Virus record (IMG/VR): IMGVR_UViG_3300042340_000174
Coordinates: 1 to 20,526 of that record
Reading direction: 5' to 3' (one strand)
From: a virus
Length of the DNA stretch: 20,526 bases
Shown here: positions 7,664 to 15,759 of the stretch, in pieces
Position numbering within the stretch: the stretch's first letter is position 1
How the letters are laid out: every line of letters begins with the position of its first letter
Position numbers and translations under genes: made by a program
Notes under the pieces: generated by a model
What the model was told of the DNA's origin: nothing
What the model saw: only the letters and a program-made list of their open reading frames with translations
Database searches by the model: none

Positions 7664-9028
7664 TTAGCTAACAGTAAAATTTTTCAGTGTCAAAACGGCT
7701 GCCGGGTGCTTGCAGAGAAGCGTCCCGTAGCCTTCGAGGAACTGTTGCACGTTACGGGAGAAGCCGCCGCCCGAAGCAGGCTTGAGGAACAGCTTGTTGC
7801 CGTCGACTTGCACGAGGCTGAGGTCAGACATGTGGAGCTCGAGCACGCGGCCTTCAGCAGCTTTACCCTTGGGAAGGGCGCGGGCGCGCTTCTTCGGGCA
7901 GTACTCAGAGGAGTACATTTCGACGCTGTCTTGCTCATGCACGTAGACGAACTTCGAGAAGCCGCGTTGAGCGTCCTGAACTGCCTGGAAGCGGCGGTCC
8001 GTTTCAGCTGCGTTGATGAGGGCGCTGCGGGCTTCAGGAGCCATGCAGAACTTGCTCCAGCTGTACACGCCTTGGCCAACGTTGACCTTGACAGTCGAGA
8101 GTCCTTCTTCGAGGAAGGAGACGTCGATGCCCGAGCCGCCGCAGTCAATCTGTGTACCAGCAGTTGCGCCGGACATCGTCACGCCGTGCACAACGCGTCC
8201 GTCAGCAGCCACGAGGGACTCGAGGCCAGGCATCACTTCTGTGGCAGAGCCATAGTCAGCGATAGCGCCCGTGAGGTCGGGGATGGAGGGCTGAGCGTAG
8301 CGGTAGAACACCGCGCCAGCTGCAGCTTGGACCGAGATGGACGAGATGGAAACTTCAGCGAACGAGGAGTCGAGGCCGCGGAGGACAACGCGGTCGTTCT
8401 TGCGGTCGCGGCTGATGACCTTCCAGTAGGCAGGTTCCGTGGCGAGGTTCGTGTCGAGAGCCGTGGCGGTGCCGTCGGCGTCGCGGAGGACGAGGATGTC
8501 GCCGAACTCGAAGAAGCCGACGTGGCCGCGAGCCGAGTCAGTTGTTGCGAGTTGGAAGCGCACGTCGCTGCCAGTCACCGAGGCCGAAGCCGAAGCGAGC
8601 TGTCCGACAACGCCGAGGCCGTCGCCGTGGAGGTCAGCAGCGAGGCGACGCTTCATTGCGATGGACTTGCTTTGGAATTCCAGTGCGAGAGGCTCAGCGT
8701 ACTTCGCCGGGCTCATCTGTGCACGCTTCCACAAGTTCCACTCAATCTCAACCGTAGCTGCCAATTCCTTGAAGATAGCCGTGTGCTCGGAGACCGAAGC
8801 CTTGTGGCTAGCGGGGAACGAGCCACCTGTCGGAGACAGGTACTGGATGGCAGCAGGGCCCATCGAGGTTTGGAGCATGAAGCGGTGTTCGCGGCCGTTA
8901 GGGTTGCCGATGCGCTCTGCGCGGACCTCCTCGAAGTCCCTAAAATTCTGGGACAATTGGTTACGAACCCCGTTCGAGAACGAGATTTGTAGAAGTTTGC
9001 CTAAGGTTAAGGTGTCTATGTTGCTCAC
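7664..9028 (-). CDS. Major capsid protein (HK97-fold candidate)
   Basis: A 454-aa protein directly downstream of the scaffold gene (with an endonuclease between) and followed by a strong terminator, as expected for a highly expressed coat protein. The N-terminus (residues 1-50, LGKLLQISFSNGVRNQLSQNFRDF) is helical like an N-arm. A long helix at about 105-135 (PAKYAEPLALEFQSKSIAMKRRLAADLHGDG) could be the spine-helix region. The middle alternates beta segments. The start is GTG at 9028 with AAGGA upstream; this ribosome site overlaps the stop codon of the HNH gene before it. Codon use is strongly biased, which leaves a 428-codon shadow frame on the other strand. The identification rests mainly on gene order, size and expression signals; I cannot name a close homologue. 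Confidence 0.82.
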   Translation of the reverse strand: MSNIDTLTLGKLLQISFSNGVRNQLSQNFRDFEEVRAERIGNPNGREHRFMLQTSMGPAAIQYLSPTGGSFPASHKASVSEHTAIFKELAATVEIEWNLWKRAQMSPAKYAEPLALEFQSKSIAMKRRLAADLHGDGLGVVGQLASASASVTGSDVRFQLATTDSARGHVGFFEFGDILVLRDADGTATALDTNLATEPAYWKVISRDRKNDRVVLRGLDSSFAEVSISSISVQAAAGAVFYRYAQPSIPDLTGAIADYGSATEVMPGLESLVAADGRVVHGVTMSGATAGTQIDCGGSGIDVSFLEEGLSTVKVNVGQGVYSWSKFCMAPEARSALINAAETDRRFQAVQDAQRGFSKFVYVHEQDSVEMYSSEYCPKKRARALPKGKAAEGRVLELHMSDLSLVQVDGNKLFLKPASGGGFSRNVQQFLEGYGTLLCKHPAAVLTLKNFTVS

Positions 9029-9038
9029 GTTAAATTCC

Positions 9039-9578
9039 TTACTGTTTATACCAGTTTAGTCTGGCGTGTTTGGAGAGATTGTCGGCCGCGGTAAGCGCCT
9101 GAAGATTAGTCCAGTGGGTAGCTTGACGCAGTTGTTCTGCGTTTGTCAAGTCCCAAGCACACAGCGGCTTTATATGGTCTATATGAAACATGGTTGGGTT
9201 GTCTAGATAGGAGATACCGTAGCGCTCCATAGCCGTCTGGTTCAGATGCTGAACTAGTGTGGACAAGGAGCAACCGAGTAAGTCTAGCGTTCTTTTGTCC
9301 TTCTTATACCCCCTCAGTGCGTTTTTTAAGCGAGAGCGTAGCCGGTGAGCTGCATTGGCTTGTGGGCAAGTTCGTCTCTGGGTAGTAATATAATTACTGA
9401 CATATGCTCTTACTTGGTCCCGATTCTTCTCGACGTACAACTTGTGATTGGCCGCATACCGTGCCTTGTTCTGCTGGTAATGCCAACGTTTATACTCCCT
9501 GCAGCGACCGTTGGTATCCCAATGGTCTCCGGGACGGGTGAATTCAGCTTGGCAATGGTTGCAAAACTTAGTGGTCAC
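9039..9578 (-). CDS. HNH homing endonuclease between scaffold and capsid genes
   Basis: A 179-aa HNH endonuclease. The N-terminus has a zinc-knuckle pattern (CNHC at 6-9, with C26 further on) and a Tyr/Lys/Arg-rich linker. The nuclease core is FHIDHIKPL (131-139), then HWTNLQAL (155-162) and DNLSKHARL (166-174), the classic pattern of phage HNH enzymes. The start is GTG at 9578, overlapping the scaffold stop as GTGA, so translation is probably coupled. Only ten bases separate its stop from the capsid GTG, and its stop codon is part of the capsid ribosome site. Catalytic His and Asn residues are present, so it looks intact. As a known class it would cut an endonuclease-free capsid-scaffold junction in related phages. 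Confidence 0.92.
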   Translation of the reverse strand: MTTKFCNHCQAEFTRPGDHWDTNGRCREYKRWHYQQNKARYAANHKLYVEKNRDQVRAYVSNYITTQRRTCPQANAAHRLRSRLKNALRGYKKDKRTLDLLGCSLSTLVQHLNQTAMERYGISYLDNPTMFHIDHIKPLCAWDLTNAEQLRQATHWTNLQALTAADNLSKHARLNWYKQ

Positions 9579-10744
9579 AGTTTAACACGTCCAGTCAACG
9601 CGGCTTTGAACGCCTCCGCCCAGTTACCACTGTCCAGGTTTTGCTTGAACTCAGCCATGTCTGCTTGTCTACCCTGTGACGTACGTGCCGCACTGGTAGT
9701 CGCAGTCTGCACCTTCGTCTGGGCCTCTGTGCGACGTTGCTCGGTGGCCTTGGCTGCTTCCTTCTTGGACTGCATCGAGATGGCCTTGCGGACGCTCTCT
9801 GCGGACTCCTTAAAGATGCGGGCTGCCAGGGCAGGAGTAACTGCCTGAGGACCATACTGTTCTTCGACCTCGGCCAACTGGTCCATTGCATCTGACCAGA
9901 TGCCCTTGTCAAGGCGCGTCTCAAGTGCTGCATCTCCGAGAGTCCCGGAGAAGCGTACCTTGTCAAACGCGGGATTGATGGAGGCCTCGAGACGCTCACG
10001 CACCGCCACTTCCTGGGCAGCTTTGGCAGAAGCCTCGCGGGCCTCTGCTTCTTGCTTTGTCCGGGAGGACTCACGTTGCAGCTTCTCGATGCGCTCCATC
10101 ATTTCCAGGCGCTCAAGCTCAGCAGGGGAAGCGTCACGGCGCATCAGCTCCTTGTCCACCTCGCGCTGTTTCCACTCGTCGTAAGCTCCCTGGCGGCCCT
10201 CAAAGAGGTCTACCAGTCCAGCCACGCCTTCCTTCTTGAACGCCTGTTCGACCTGAGCCCAGCTCTCCTTGTACTCCCCAGCTTCCTTAGCAACGGAGTC
10301 ATACTTGGATTTCAGCTGGTCTCTCTCGGCCTGCCACTTACGCGCACCAACCGAAAGGCTGATAGCACGCTTAATGGAATCGCGGTCAGACCAGTCTACC
10401 TTGACTTTGGTCTTTCCATTCTCTCCGGTGACCTCGAGGTACTCGACCTCTCCTTCAGCGGGTTTGGCCTCTTCCTGAGGCTTTGCTTGCTCGCCTTCCA
10501 GGGGGTCATCTCCGTCAGGAGATGCCTCGAGCGAAGCGAGAGGGTCCGGGGTATCAGCTTCCTCTTCCTCGTAGCCGAGACCATGTTGCTCCTGTGCCTC
10601 CTCCATCGACGCTCCTCCATTGAGCGAGCTAAAAAGGGCGGCAGTCTGCGGGTCCAGTCCATTGGCCGATGGTGCTGGTGCAGGGGCTCCGGAGCCGGGT
10701 TGGTTGGCATTAAGAAAAAGGGTCGACTTAGCTGACACTAACAT
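9575..10744 (-). CDS. Capsid scaffolding protein
   Basis: A 389-aa highly charged, mostly helical protein upstream of the capsid gene. Residues about 15-30 are Pro/Ala-rich, residues 50-100 strongly acidic (EEEEADTPDP, EQAKPQEEAKPAEGEVE), and residues 130-300 a long coiled-coil-like region rich in Glu, Lys, Arg and Ala. The C-terminus (about 345-389) is basic (SAARTSQGRQ ... FKAALTGRVKL), as in scaffolds whose basic tail binds the coat protein. No protease motif is seen. The ATG at 10744 has GAGGAG nine bases upstream. A promoter candidate (10835-10863) precedes it with a leader of about 85 bases. The stop overlaps the HNH start (GTGA). Assignment is by composition and position. Confidence 0.82.
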   Translation of the reverse strand: MLVSAKSTLFLNANQPGSGAPAPAPSANGLDPQTAALFSSLNGGASMEEAQEQHGLGYEEEEADTPDPLASLEASPDGDDPLEGEQAKPQEEAKPAEGEVEYLEVTGENGKTKVKVDWSDRDSIKRAISLSVGARKWQAERDQLKSKYDSVAKEAGEYKESWAQVEQAFKKEGVAGLVDLFEGRQGAYDEWKQREVDKELMRRDASPAELERLEMMERIEKLQRESSRTKQEAEAREASAKAAQEVAVRERLEASINPAFDKVRFSGTLGDAALETRLDKGIWSDAMDQLAEVEEQYGPQAVTPALAARIFKESAESVRKAISMQSKKEAAKATEQRRTEAQTKVQTATTSAARTSQGRQADMAEFKQNLDSGNWAEAFKAALTGRVKL

Positions 10745-10834
10745 ACTGTAATTCTCCTCTTACCGTCCAGTCGTGGATGGGTAAGCGTACTGTGTTAATA
10801 CCGCGTCCCCACAATGGGGGATGGCAGCATCACT

Positions 10835-10863
10835 AGGTTAGCGACAACCGGGTAACATGTCAA
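10835..10863 (-). promoter_or_regulatory. Candidate sigma70-type promoter for the scaffold-capsid block
   Basis: On the minus strand a perfect TTGACA (10858-10863) is followed after 17 bases by TAACCT (10835-10840), a weaker -10 element. Transcription would begin near 10828. The leader contains the hairpin CCCC-ATTGT-GGGG (about 10807-10819). This would give the scaffold and capsid genes their own supply of message, separate from the terminase-portal transcript. Confidence 0.55.
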
Positions 10864-10878
10864 GCTAGTGCGTGAGCG

Positions 10879-11085
10879 CTACTTGGACTTGCGTTCGCCG
10901 AGGCTCTGAAAGGACTGTGGGAGCTTAGCGGCAGGCTTACAAAGTCCATGCTGTACTTCCTTGGAGGGAGTTACGCTAGCCGAGCAGACCAGGAGTTGGC
11001 CGGGTACCGTAGCCTTAGGCTCCAGCTCGGTCTTGGCGGCAAATGCGGGTACGGATAGCATAGAAAGTAAGATAAGCGTACGCAT
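10879..11085 (-). CDS. Small secreted protein with signal peptide, unknown function
   Basis: A 68-aa product beginning MRTLILLSMLSVPAFAAK: a short basic N-terminus, a hydrophobic core and an AFA-A cleavage site, i.e. a signal peptide. The mature part (about 52 aa) is basic and has two cysteines (VCSAS and GLCKPA) that could form a disulfide outside the cytoplasm; there is no lipobox. I chose the ATG at 11085 (GGAG ten bases upstream), because the longer frame from 11139 would run into the tRNA gene. The gene sits between the tRNA and the scaffold promoter, an odd place for an exported protein. I do not recognise its family; host-envelope modification or lysis support are guesses. Confidence 0.65.
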   Translation of the reverse strand: MRTLILLSMLSVPAFAAKTELEPKATVPGQLLVCSASVTPSKEVQHGLCKPAAKLPQSFQSLGERKSK

Positions 11086-11115
11086 ACTGTGGTGTCTCCA
11101 AACGGGGAAAGTGAG

Positions 11116-11192
11116 TGGTACCCCTCCACGGAATTGCACCGCAGACCTTCACTGTATCAGAGTGACGCTCTAACTAACTGAGCTAGAGGGGC
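11116..11192 (-). tRNA. tRNA-Ile (anticodon GAT)
   Basis: The minus strand from 11192 folds as a 77-base tRNA. The acceptor is GCCCCTC/GAGGGGT with a G1-U72 wobble, the D stem GCTC/GAGC, and the anticodon stem TCACT/AGTGA is perfect around loop CTGATAC, giving anticodon GAT (isoleucine). The T stem is TGCGG/CCGTG with two wobbles. A73 is followed by an encoded CCA (11118-11116). The T loop begins TGC instead of the usual TTC, and the G1-U72 pair is unusual, so it may be a diverged phage tRNA. Phages often carry tRNAs to match their own codon use. It lies between the portal gene and the secreted-protein gene, in the same direction as both. Confidence 0.88.
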
Positions 11193-11427
11193 AAGGAGCC
11201 TCGTAACGTGAGACCAAACGAGGGCTGCTCATTAGCCCCAAAGCATCCCACTTCGTTAAATGGGAGACGGGTTGCACTTTTTAACGCGGTCCGTAAACCA
11301 ACCACAGTTTACAGCTACATTCCTCGACATCGCTTAGAAGGACACCCAAGGCAACTGCTTCCTCGGGGCCACGGCTGTGCGCTCCTTGTGAGCGTACAGT
11401 GTTCCCTTTCTTCTGTCTACAACAAAG
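11193..11427. other. Intergenic region with several hairpins between portal and tRNA
   Basis: No gene is supported here. Visible stems are CCTCGT/ACGAGG (about 11199-11223), GGGCT/AGCCC with a 7-base loop (11222-11238), a 7-bp stem CCCACTT/AAATGGG (about 11247-11264, one G-U pair), GTAAAC/GTTTAC (about 11293-11312) and CGCTC/GAGCG (about 11380-11394). On the minus strand the GGGCT hairpin is followed by TCGTTTGGT, which might be a weak terminator after the portal gene. The others may be processing or stability elements around the tRNA. Confidence 0.4.
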
Positions 11428-13383
11428 TTAGGTGAGGCCGGTAGGAGCTGCAGGAGCTTGCATAATTGGGGCTTCGGGAGCGACTGCCCCGCCTTGTGGT
11501 CCCTTCGCAGCCAGCTGCTCACGCTCGCGGATGTGCTGCTCAATGAGGTCCTTGAGTCCTTCGGGCAGGCCCTGGAATTCACTGGTCATAAGGAAGTCAT
11601 AGCCGAAGGCAAGCATGGAGGCATGGTCTTGTAGCTCACGTGGACCAACATAGCCGCCGGTAGCCATGATGGTCTCGAATATCTCGCGTTGACGGTCTGC
11701 TGCCATCTGTGCACGGTCGTAGGCTCCGTCCAGCTCATTGAGCTTGAGTAAACTGAGCATTGTCTTTGGTGGGATTCCTGCCTTTTCAAACAAGGGCATG
11801 AGGGTCAACATTTCTTCACGTCGTGTCATTGGGTCGAGCGAGAGAGAGGTACCGTATTCGCACACAATGTCAAAGCCCGACTGGATGTCGGCGGAATTGA
11901 TGTCTACGCTTTCAAATGCCTTCTCCTTACCGAGCACGTGAATGGTGCGCGTCTCTTTCCAGTTCTCGCGCACGATGGAGAGGAACGTCTTGTAGGACCA
12001 CTCGACAAAGAGGACGTACTTGTTGAACAGACGCCTGCGAATCATGTTACCTTGCTGCGTAGCATACTGAAGGCTGAAGCCACTCGTCTCACGCTGCATC
12101 TGGCCCATCATCGAATCATTTACACCCATCATGTCGTCGATGCCTGCACGCATGCTCTCACGGACTTCCCGGAGAGAGGGAGGCATGGGCAACGGCTCCA
12201 TGAAGTTCGGCGGGATAGTTCCGGTATAACGAATGACGTCCCAAGGTGAGTTAGTAATAGAGTCATCGCTAATCTCGGCATTTTCTGGAAGGAGAAGCCT
12301 AGCTACACCGTGTGCATCCAGAATGTCAAGCATCGTATTGTCGAGGCGATTGAGGGAGTCCTGGAGAGCCCCTGCATAGGCGATGACACTCTTGCCCCAG
12401 TAGGTCCCGGGCACGTCAATGTCTGTGAGGAGGAAGTAAGGCAGGTCTGCCTTCTTCGGGCCCTGGCTTCCATCACGGAGCACCCTGCTAAACCTTTGCG
12501 GACTTGGGGCTGCAGGTTCCGTCAGTGTGGTGCCGTCGGGGAGACACCACACGTGACGTCCCTGCATACCATTAGCCGCTGTTCCCTTCTCCCAATACTC
12601 ATATACTTTCACGCCATCCAATGTCTGCCGTTGTACGTAGGGGGAGCCTGATACGCCAATAGTGGCGGACATGTCGTTGGTGAGCTCGCCTCCCTTTACG
12701 CGGAATGCTTCGAGCTGTTCCAACTTGTCAGGGAACATTGCGCATGCCTCGTCCCAGCGCATTGGGACTTCCTCGAATACGTAGTTGACTTCTTCCCAGC
12801 ACGCCGCATCGGGGTCTGGATAGATGTGCCAGATGGGGGGAACTGTAAAGGAAAAGTCTCCTTCCATGTTCACTTCCATCGTCTCCTCGTTAAACTCGGC
12901 GATGTCTCCTTTGCTGGGGTCCCAAACTGACTTACCAAAGGCCGTGCCATAGATAAGGGCCGACAGGTTGGAGCGGTCGTGAAGCTCCTGCATCTTGTAT
13001 TGACGAAGCGCGTAACGCACGAGACGGTCCGCTGCATCAGCCCTGCGCCTGTCTTCAGGGTCGGCAGAAGTAGGACGCGGCACGACGGAGGGCGGGTTTG
13101 TCGACAGCTGGCTGTGGATGAACCGCAGGTTCTTAATAACATAGTTAACGCTCACGCCGGTCGTACTACCTTCGCCGGCTGCGCCTGGTGAGCCTGTAAA
13201 GAGGCCTGGCACCAAGTCCTGGATGCGTCCGCCTCCCTTCCCAAAGAAGCCGGAAACGCTGAAGGCTACGCGCTCATTCATTTCCCACTCGCCCTCGTAC
13301 TGCCTACGGGCTTGCTGAGCAAACTGGAGGCGACGGAGCAATTCCCGCTTAGCTGTGTCTTCGGTCCAAGGAATGATGCGCAT
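11428..13383 (-). CDS. Portal protein
   Basis: A 651-aa protein downstream of the large terminase and upstream of the scaffold, the standard place and size for a podovirus-like portal. The N-terminus is helical (AKRELLRRLQFAQQARRQYEGEWEMN type). VNYVIKNLRFIHSQLSTNPPSVVPRPTS (about 79-106) and NLSALIYGTAFGKSVWDP (about 139-156) are typical portal wing/stem patterns. A long helical C-terminal third carries RRREEMLTLMPL-like and QMAADRQREIFETIMA segments. The tail end is Pro/Ala-rich. It forms the dodecameric DNA gateway and docks the terminase. The start ATG has GGGAG upstream, three bases after the preceding small gene's stop. The portal assignment is strong on context and residue pattern, although I cannot name the closest family. 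Confidence 0.9.
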   Translation of the reverse strand: MRIIPWTEDTAKRELLRRLQFAQQARRQYEGEWEMNERVAFSVSGFFGKGGGRIQDLVPGLFTGSPGAAGEGSTTGVSVNYVIKNLRFIHSQLSTNPPSVVPRPTSADPEDRRRADAADRLVRYALRQYKMQELHDRSNLSALIYGTAFGKSVWDPSKGDIAEFNEETMEVNMEGDFSFTVPPIWHIYPDPDAACWEEVNYVFEEVPMRWDEACAMFPDKLEQLEAFRVKGGELTNDMSATIGVSGSPYVQRQTLDGVKVYEYWEKGTAANGMQGRHVWCLPDGTTLTEPAAPSPQRFSRVLRDGSQGPKKADLPYFLLTDIDVPGTYWGKSVIAYAGALQDSLNRLDNTMLDILDAHGVARLLLPENAEISDDSITNSPWDVIRYTGTIPPNFMEPLPMPPSLREVRESMRAGIDDMMGVNDSMMGQMQRETSGFSLQYATQQGNMIRRRLFNKYVLFVEWSYKTFLSIVRENWKETRTIHVLGKEKAFESVDINSADIQSGFDIVCEYGTSLSLDPMTRREEMLTLMPLFEKAGIPPKTMLSLLKLNELDGAYDRAQMAADRQREIFETIMATGGYVGPRELQDHASMLAFGYDFLMTSEFQGLPEGLKDLIEQHIREREQLAAKGPQGGAVAPEAPIMQAPAAPTGLT

Positions 13384-13386
13384 GGG

Positions 13387-13722
13387 TCAGGGCTCCCTCT
13401 TTAGTCTTTTGCGGGCTTGTCTTTGTCTGTGCAGGTCTTGCAGGTCGATTGCTTGCCGTGTTTGCATGTCTTCTGCTTGGGCATTCCCTTGCTCCTTACG
13501 AAGGCGATTTGAAGAACGCGCCTCAAGCCCTCGTCGTGCTGCTTGTCGAAGTCGGAAGGCGAGGAGTCCATCCCTGTTTCCCTGTCGTGTGCTGAAGACG
13601 GCCCGGGTAAGCAGTACGTCTGCTAGCCGGCGTAACGTAGCATACCTCCGACGCTCCCACAAGCGCAAGGCAGCCAGCGCAAGGAGTACAAGTAGGATTG
13701 CTGATGCGATTATCGGCCCCAT
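13387..13722 (-). CDS. Small membrane protein between terminase and portal genes
   Basis: A 111-aa product: one hydrophobic helix (residues 4-22, IIASAILLVLLALAALRLW), then a strongly basic helical tail (ERRRYATLRR ... RQRQARKRLKREP). The start ATG lies inside the 3' end of the terminase gene (13-base overlap), after a G-rich stretch that serves as ribosome site. The positive charge just after the helix predicts an outside N-terminus and a cytoplasmic tail. That is opposite to an i-spanin, which argues against the Rz-like role its position in T7-type maps might suggest. It could anchor packaging or assembly proteins to the membrane, but no function can be assigned. Confidence 0.65.
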   Translation of the reverse strand: MGPIIASAILLVLLALAALRLWERRRYATLRRLADVLLTRAVFSTRQGNRDGLLAFRLRQAARRGLEARSSNRLRKEQGNAQAEDMQTRQAIDLQDLHRQRQARKRLKREP

Positions 13723-15209
13723 GCCCGTCCCCCCCGTCCGTACATCCCCCGCCGGGCAATCCTGGTCGGCCCTCTAATAGTCTTTGCTTCCTCGACAGCT
13801 TGAGCTTTAGTCTCGCGCTCCTGCTTCCACGCCATCCGAAGTTGCACATCCCAGTCTACGGCAGTGGTAACCACTCCGTCGAACTTAGGGATATTGTCAC
13901 AGAAGTAGGTCGCGGAGTCAAGCAAATGGTACTTGGAGCCCTTGGCAATCTTACCCTCATTCACGTCGGACCAGTGCGCTTCGGTGACCTGGTCTACGAA
14001 GTCTGTACACCAGGGTGCGATGAAGACTTGGGAGCCCAGCTTGTCTTGCAACTGCTTAATCAGCTCCCCCTTGCGGTTCTGTTTCTTATACACCCCACAA
14101 TACGTCAGGCCCATGCGTGAGGCCATGCCCGCATACCAGCTTTCGGCTGGGTCGTACACCCGCCGTACAATGTTGACGTTGGCTGTCAGTTCCTTCACTT
14201 TCTCTACTAATGTCACGGGGTCATGCATGCCCACCAGCTGCTCACACCGTATCAGATACCATTTACCGTCCCTGGGGTCCTCTGCCCAGAGCGTAAACCC
14301 ATGGGCGCTGGAGATGGCAGGGTCACTACTTTCCACATGCCGCCATGCCGGGGAGTAGCCCTGCGGGGGTCGAATCATCGTCGCCGGGTCAAAGTAGTAG
14401 ACGGAGTTGTCATGAGCCATCCACTCGCCCTCGAGGCGGGCTCTGCGCACGTGTTCCGGCAATGCTTCCATCCCTTTAAGAATGTCTGCCTGGCGCTCTG
14501 GGGTGTAGATTGGATTATCAAACATGTTCAGCCGATAGACGGAGCCAATGTCCGGGTGCAATTCATCGCAGAACTTACGCACGTCCTGGGAGATGACCAG
14601 GGGAGTAAACGTTGCGAGGAAGTAACCATCCTTGGCCTGCACACGACGAAGACACTCATCGATAAGGGCAAGCGTGTGGGGCATTTCATCAATCCACACA
14701 AAGTTAGCGGAGTAGGACTGGACGCGTTCGCGGGCCTGTGCCTCATTTTCGTACGTCTGAAAGATAATCTTGTTTTTGGTACGACGGTGTTCAACCGCCT
14801 GCAGGATGTTACCGACTCGTACTTCTCGCAGCTCACCCTCAGCAAAGTAGCTTTTAATACGGCGGAACAAGCTCTCCTCTATCTGCTTGGAGTTTCGTCC
14901 AAGGACAAGGAGCTGTAAAGATTCCTTACCCCAGCTAGTGGGCCGCTTCCAGTAGGGATGCGTCTCGTCTAGGAGCCAAGCTGAAAGTCGCGCACCGGTC
15001 TGGGATTTACCTGTCTGGTTACCTGCACGTAGTATCTGGATAGCTTTCTTGCCGAACTCGCGAAAGACCAACTCCTGCTTGGAGGTAGGCCGGCTGTCCG
15101 GCTTGTTTGGGTCAAAGCACAGGTTGGCTTCGATGCGCTGTTTCTTCTGAATGGCAGCGGCGAGAATCTTCATCTCCGCTTCATTCAGTGGCTGATTTCC
15201 GTAGCTCAC
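13710..15209 (-). CDS. terL: Terminase large subunit (packaging ATPase-nuclease)
   Basis: A 499-aa packaging motor. The ATPase has Walker A GNQTGKS (residues 63-69, with R61 before it), Walker B FVWIDE (170-175) and the coupling motif TFTP (200-203). The nuclease domain shows the expected acidic residues: D296 in VESSDPAIS, D353 in VYDPAESW and D431 in HLLDSATYF. The C-terminus is a short basic Gly/Arg tail (RRGMYGRGGRAWGR), probably for portal or DNA contact. Length is normal for the family. The start is GTG at 15209, overlapping the stop of the upstream gene as GTGA, so translation is likely coupled. It works with the candidate small subunit (15749-16273) and the portal. Confidence 0.95.
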   Translation of the reverse strand: MSYGNQPLNEAEMKILAAAIQKKQRIEANLCFDPNKPDSRPTSKQELVFREFGKKAIQILRAGNQTGKSQTGARLSAWLLDETHPYWKRPTSWGKESLQLLVLGRNSKQIEESLFRRIKSYFAEGELREVRVGNILQAVEHRRTKNKIIFQTYENEAQARERVQSYSANFVWIDEMPHTLALIDECLRRVQAKDGYFLATFTPLVISQDVRKFCDELHPDIGSVYRLNMFDNPIYTPERQADILKGMEALPEHVRRARLEGEWMAHDNSVYYFDPATMIRPPQGYSPAWRHVESSDPAISSAHGFTLWAEDPRDGKWYLIRCEQLVGMHDPVTLVEKVKELTANVNIVRRVYDPAESWYAGMASRMGLTYCGVYKKQNRKGELIKQLQDKLGSQVFIAPWCTDFVDQVTEAHWSDVNEGKIAKGSKYHLLDSATYFCDNIPKFDGVVTTAVDWDVQLRMAWKQERETKAQAVEEAKTIRGPTRIARRGMYGRGGRAWGR

Positions 15210-15505
15210 CAGACGCCTCCGTCATACAGGTCGCCAGGCGTCACCGTCTCCGTCTCCCCCGTAACGATGTAGTGCACATACTCGCTACAGAGCATCCACT
15301 TTGGGTTGATGGAAAGGCGTGGAACTGCCCAGCCCTTACGGGTCGCCAACAAGTAGAAAAGGAACCAGAGCAAGGCTGGTACATCGTAGGCTGAGCCGAG
15401 CTTGGACACGGCGCGATTGTGCATTGCCTGCGTCTCGCGGAAGACAGGGACTACTCGCCCAACGGCTACTGGTCCCAGAAACTCTACGCCGGATGTACTG
15501 CTCAC
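15206..15505 (-). CDS. Half of a permuted papain-like (YiiX/NlpC-P60 type) domain
   Basis: A 99-aa product whose pattern (AMHNRAVSKLGSAYDVPALLWF, then PKWMLCSEYVHYIVTG, then VTPGDL) matches the C-terminal half of circularly permuted papain-like amidases. In those the nucleophile Cys lies in a CSEL motif; here it is C73. The N-terminal half that normally supplies the catalytic His is absent: an in-frame stop lies two codons upstream of the GTG, and AGGAGG is eight bases before it, so the start is secure. Both ends overlap neighbours as GTGA. It may be a compact variant, a remnant, or a structural use of the fold. Tight placement between a basic protein and the terminase suggests it is kept for a reason. 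Family call moderate; activity doubtful. Confidence 0.55.
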   Translation of the reverse strand: MSSTSGVEFLGPVAVGRVVPVFRETQAMHNRAVSKLGSAYDVPALLWFLFYLLATRKGWAVPRLSINPKWMLCSEYVHYIVTGETETVTPGDLYDGGVW

Positions 15506-15759
15506 TTCTTAGTCCTCCTGCGCTTTTTTGGGAGAACTTGTAGACGTGGGTCATCCATAATCTCTACGCGGCAGCCTTGCTGCACAACAAGGATACACTC
15601 ATTCCCGTCATAGACGTGTACAGTAAAGGTGGACTCCTCCGTCGCGATGGAGGTGCCTTCCACGATGAATTCGTTACCCTTAGTGTCGATGACCTTCCAC
15701 TTACACCGACGCTTTGTTGCCCTCTTGCTAGGAGGTAGAGAGACCAAATTAGTTCCCAT
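15502..15759 (-). CDS. Small basic protein, unknown function
   Basis: An 85-aa product with basic ends (SKRATKRRCKWK and PKKRRRTKK) around a predicted beta-rich core (GNEFIVEGTSI, STFTVHVYDG, CILVVQQGCRVEIMD). The layout suggests a small SH3- or OB-like barrel that binds nucleic acid, but this is inference from composition. The ATG at 15759 lies 11 bases inside the end of the preceding gene, and its stop overlaps the next start (GTGA), so it belongs to the tightly packed packaging cluster. Confidence 0.7.
   Translation of the reverse strand: MGTNLVSLPPSKRATKRRCKWKVIDTKGNEFIVEGTSIATEESTFTVHVYDGNECILVVQQGCRVEIMDDPRLQVLPKKRRRTKK

Noticed and set aside
7706-8992. 428-codon open frame on the plus strand across the capsid gene
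   Set aside because: It is the mirror of a highly codon-biased capsid gene; its composition is not protein-like and it has no promoter or operon context.
11086-11139. Longer start for the secreted mini-protein
   Set aside because: It would overlap the 3' end of the tRNA and place 18 unrelated residues before a clear signal peptide.
11193-11427. A second tRNA next to tRNA-Ile
   Set aside because: Hairpins are present but no T-loop plus acceptor stem combination could be assembled.
13387-13722. i-spanin (Rz-like) call for the 111-aa membrane protein
   Set aside because: The strongly positive residues directly after the helix predict a cytoplasmic tail, opposite to a spanin, and no nested Rz1-like lipoprotein frame was noticed.
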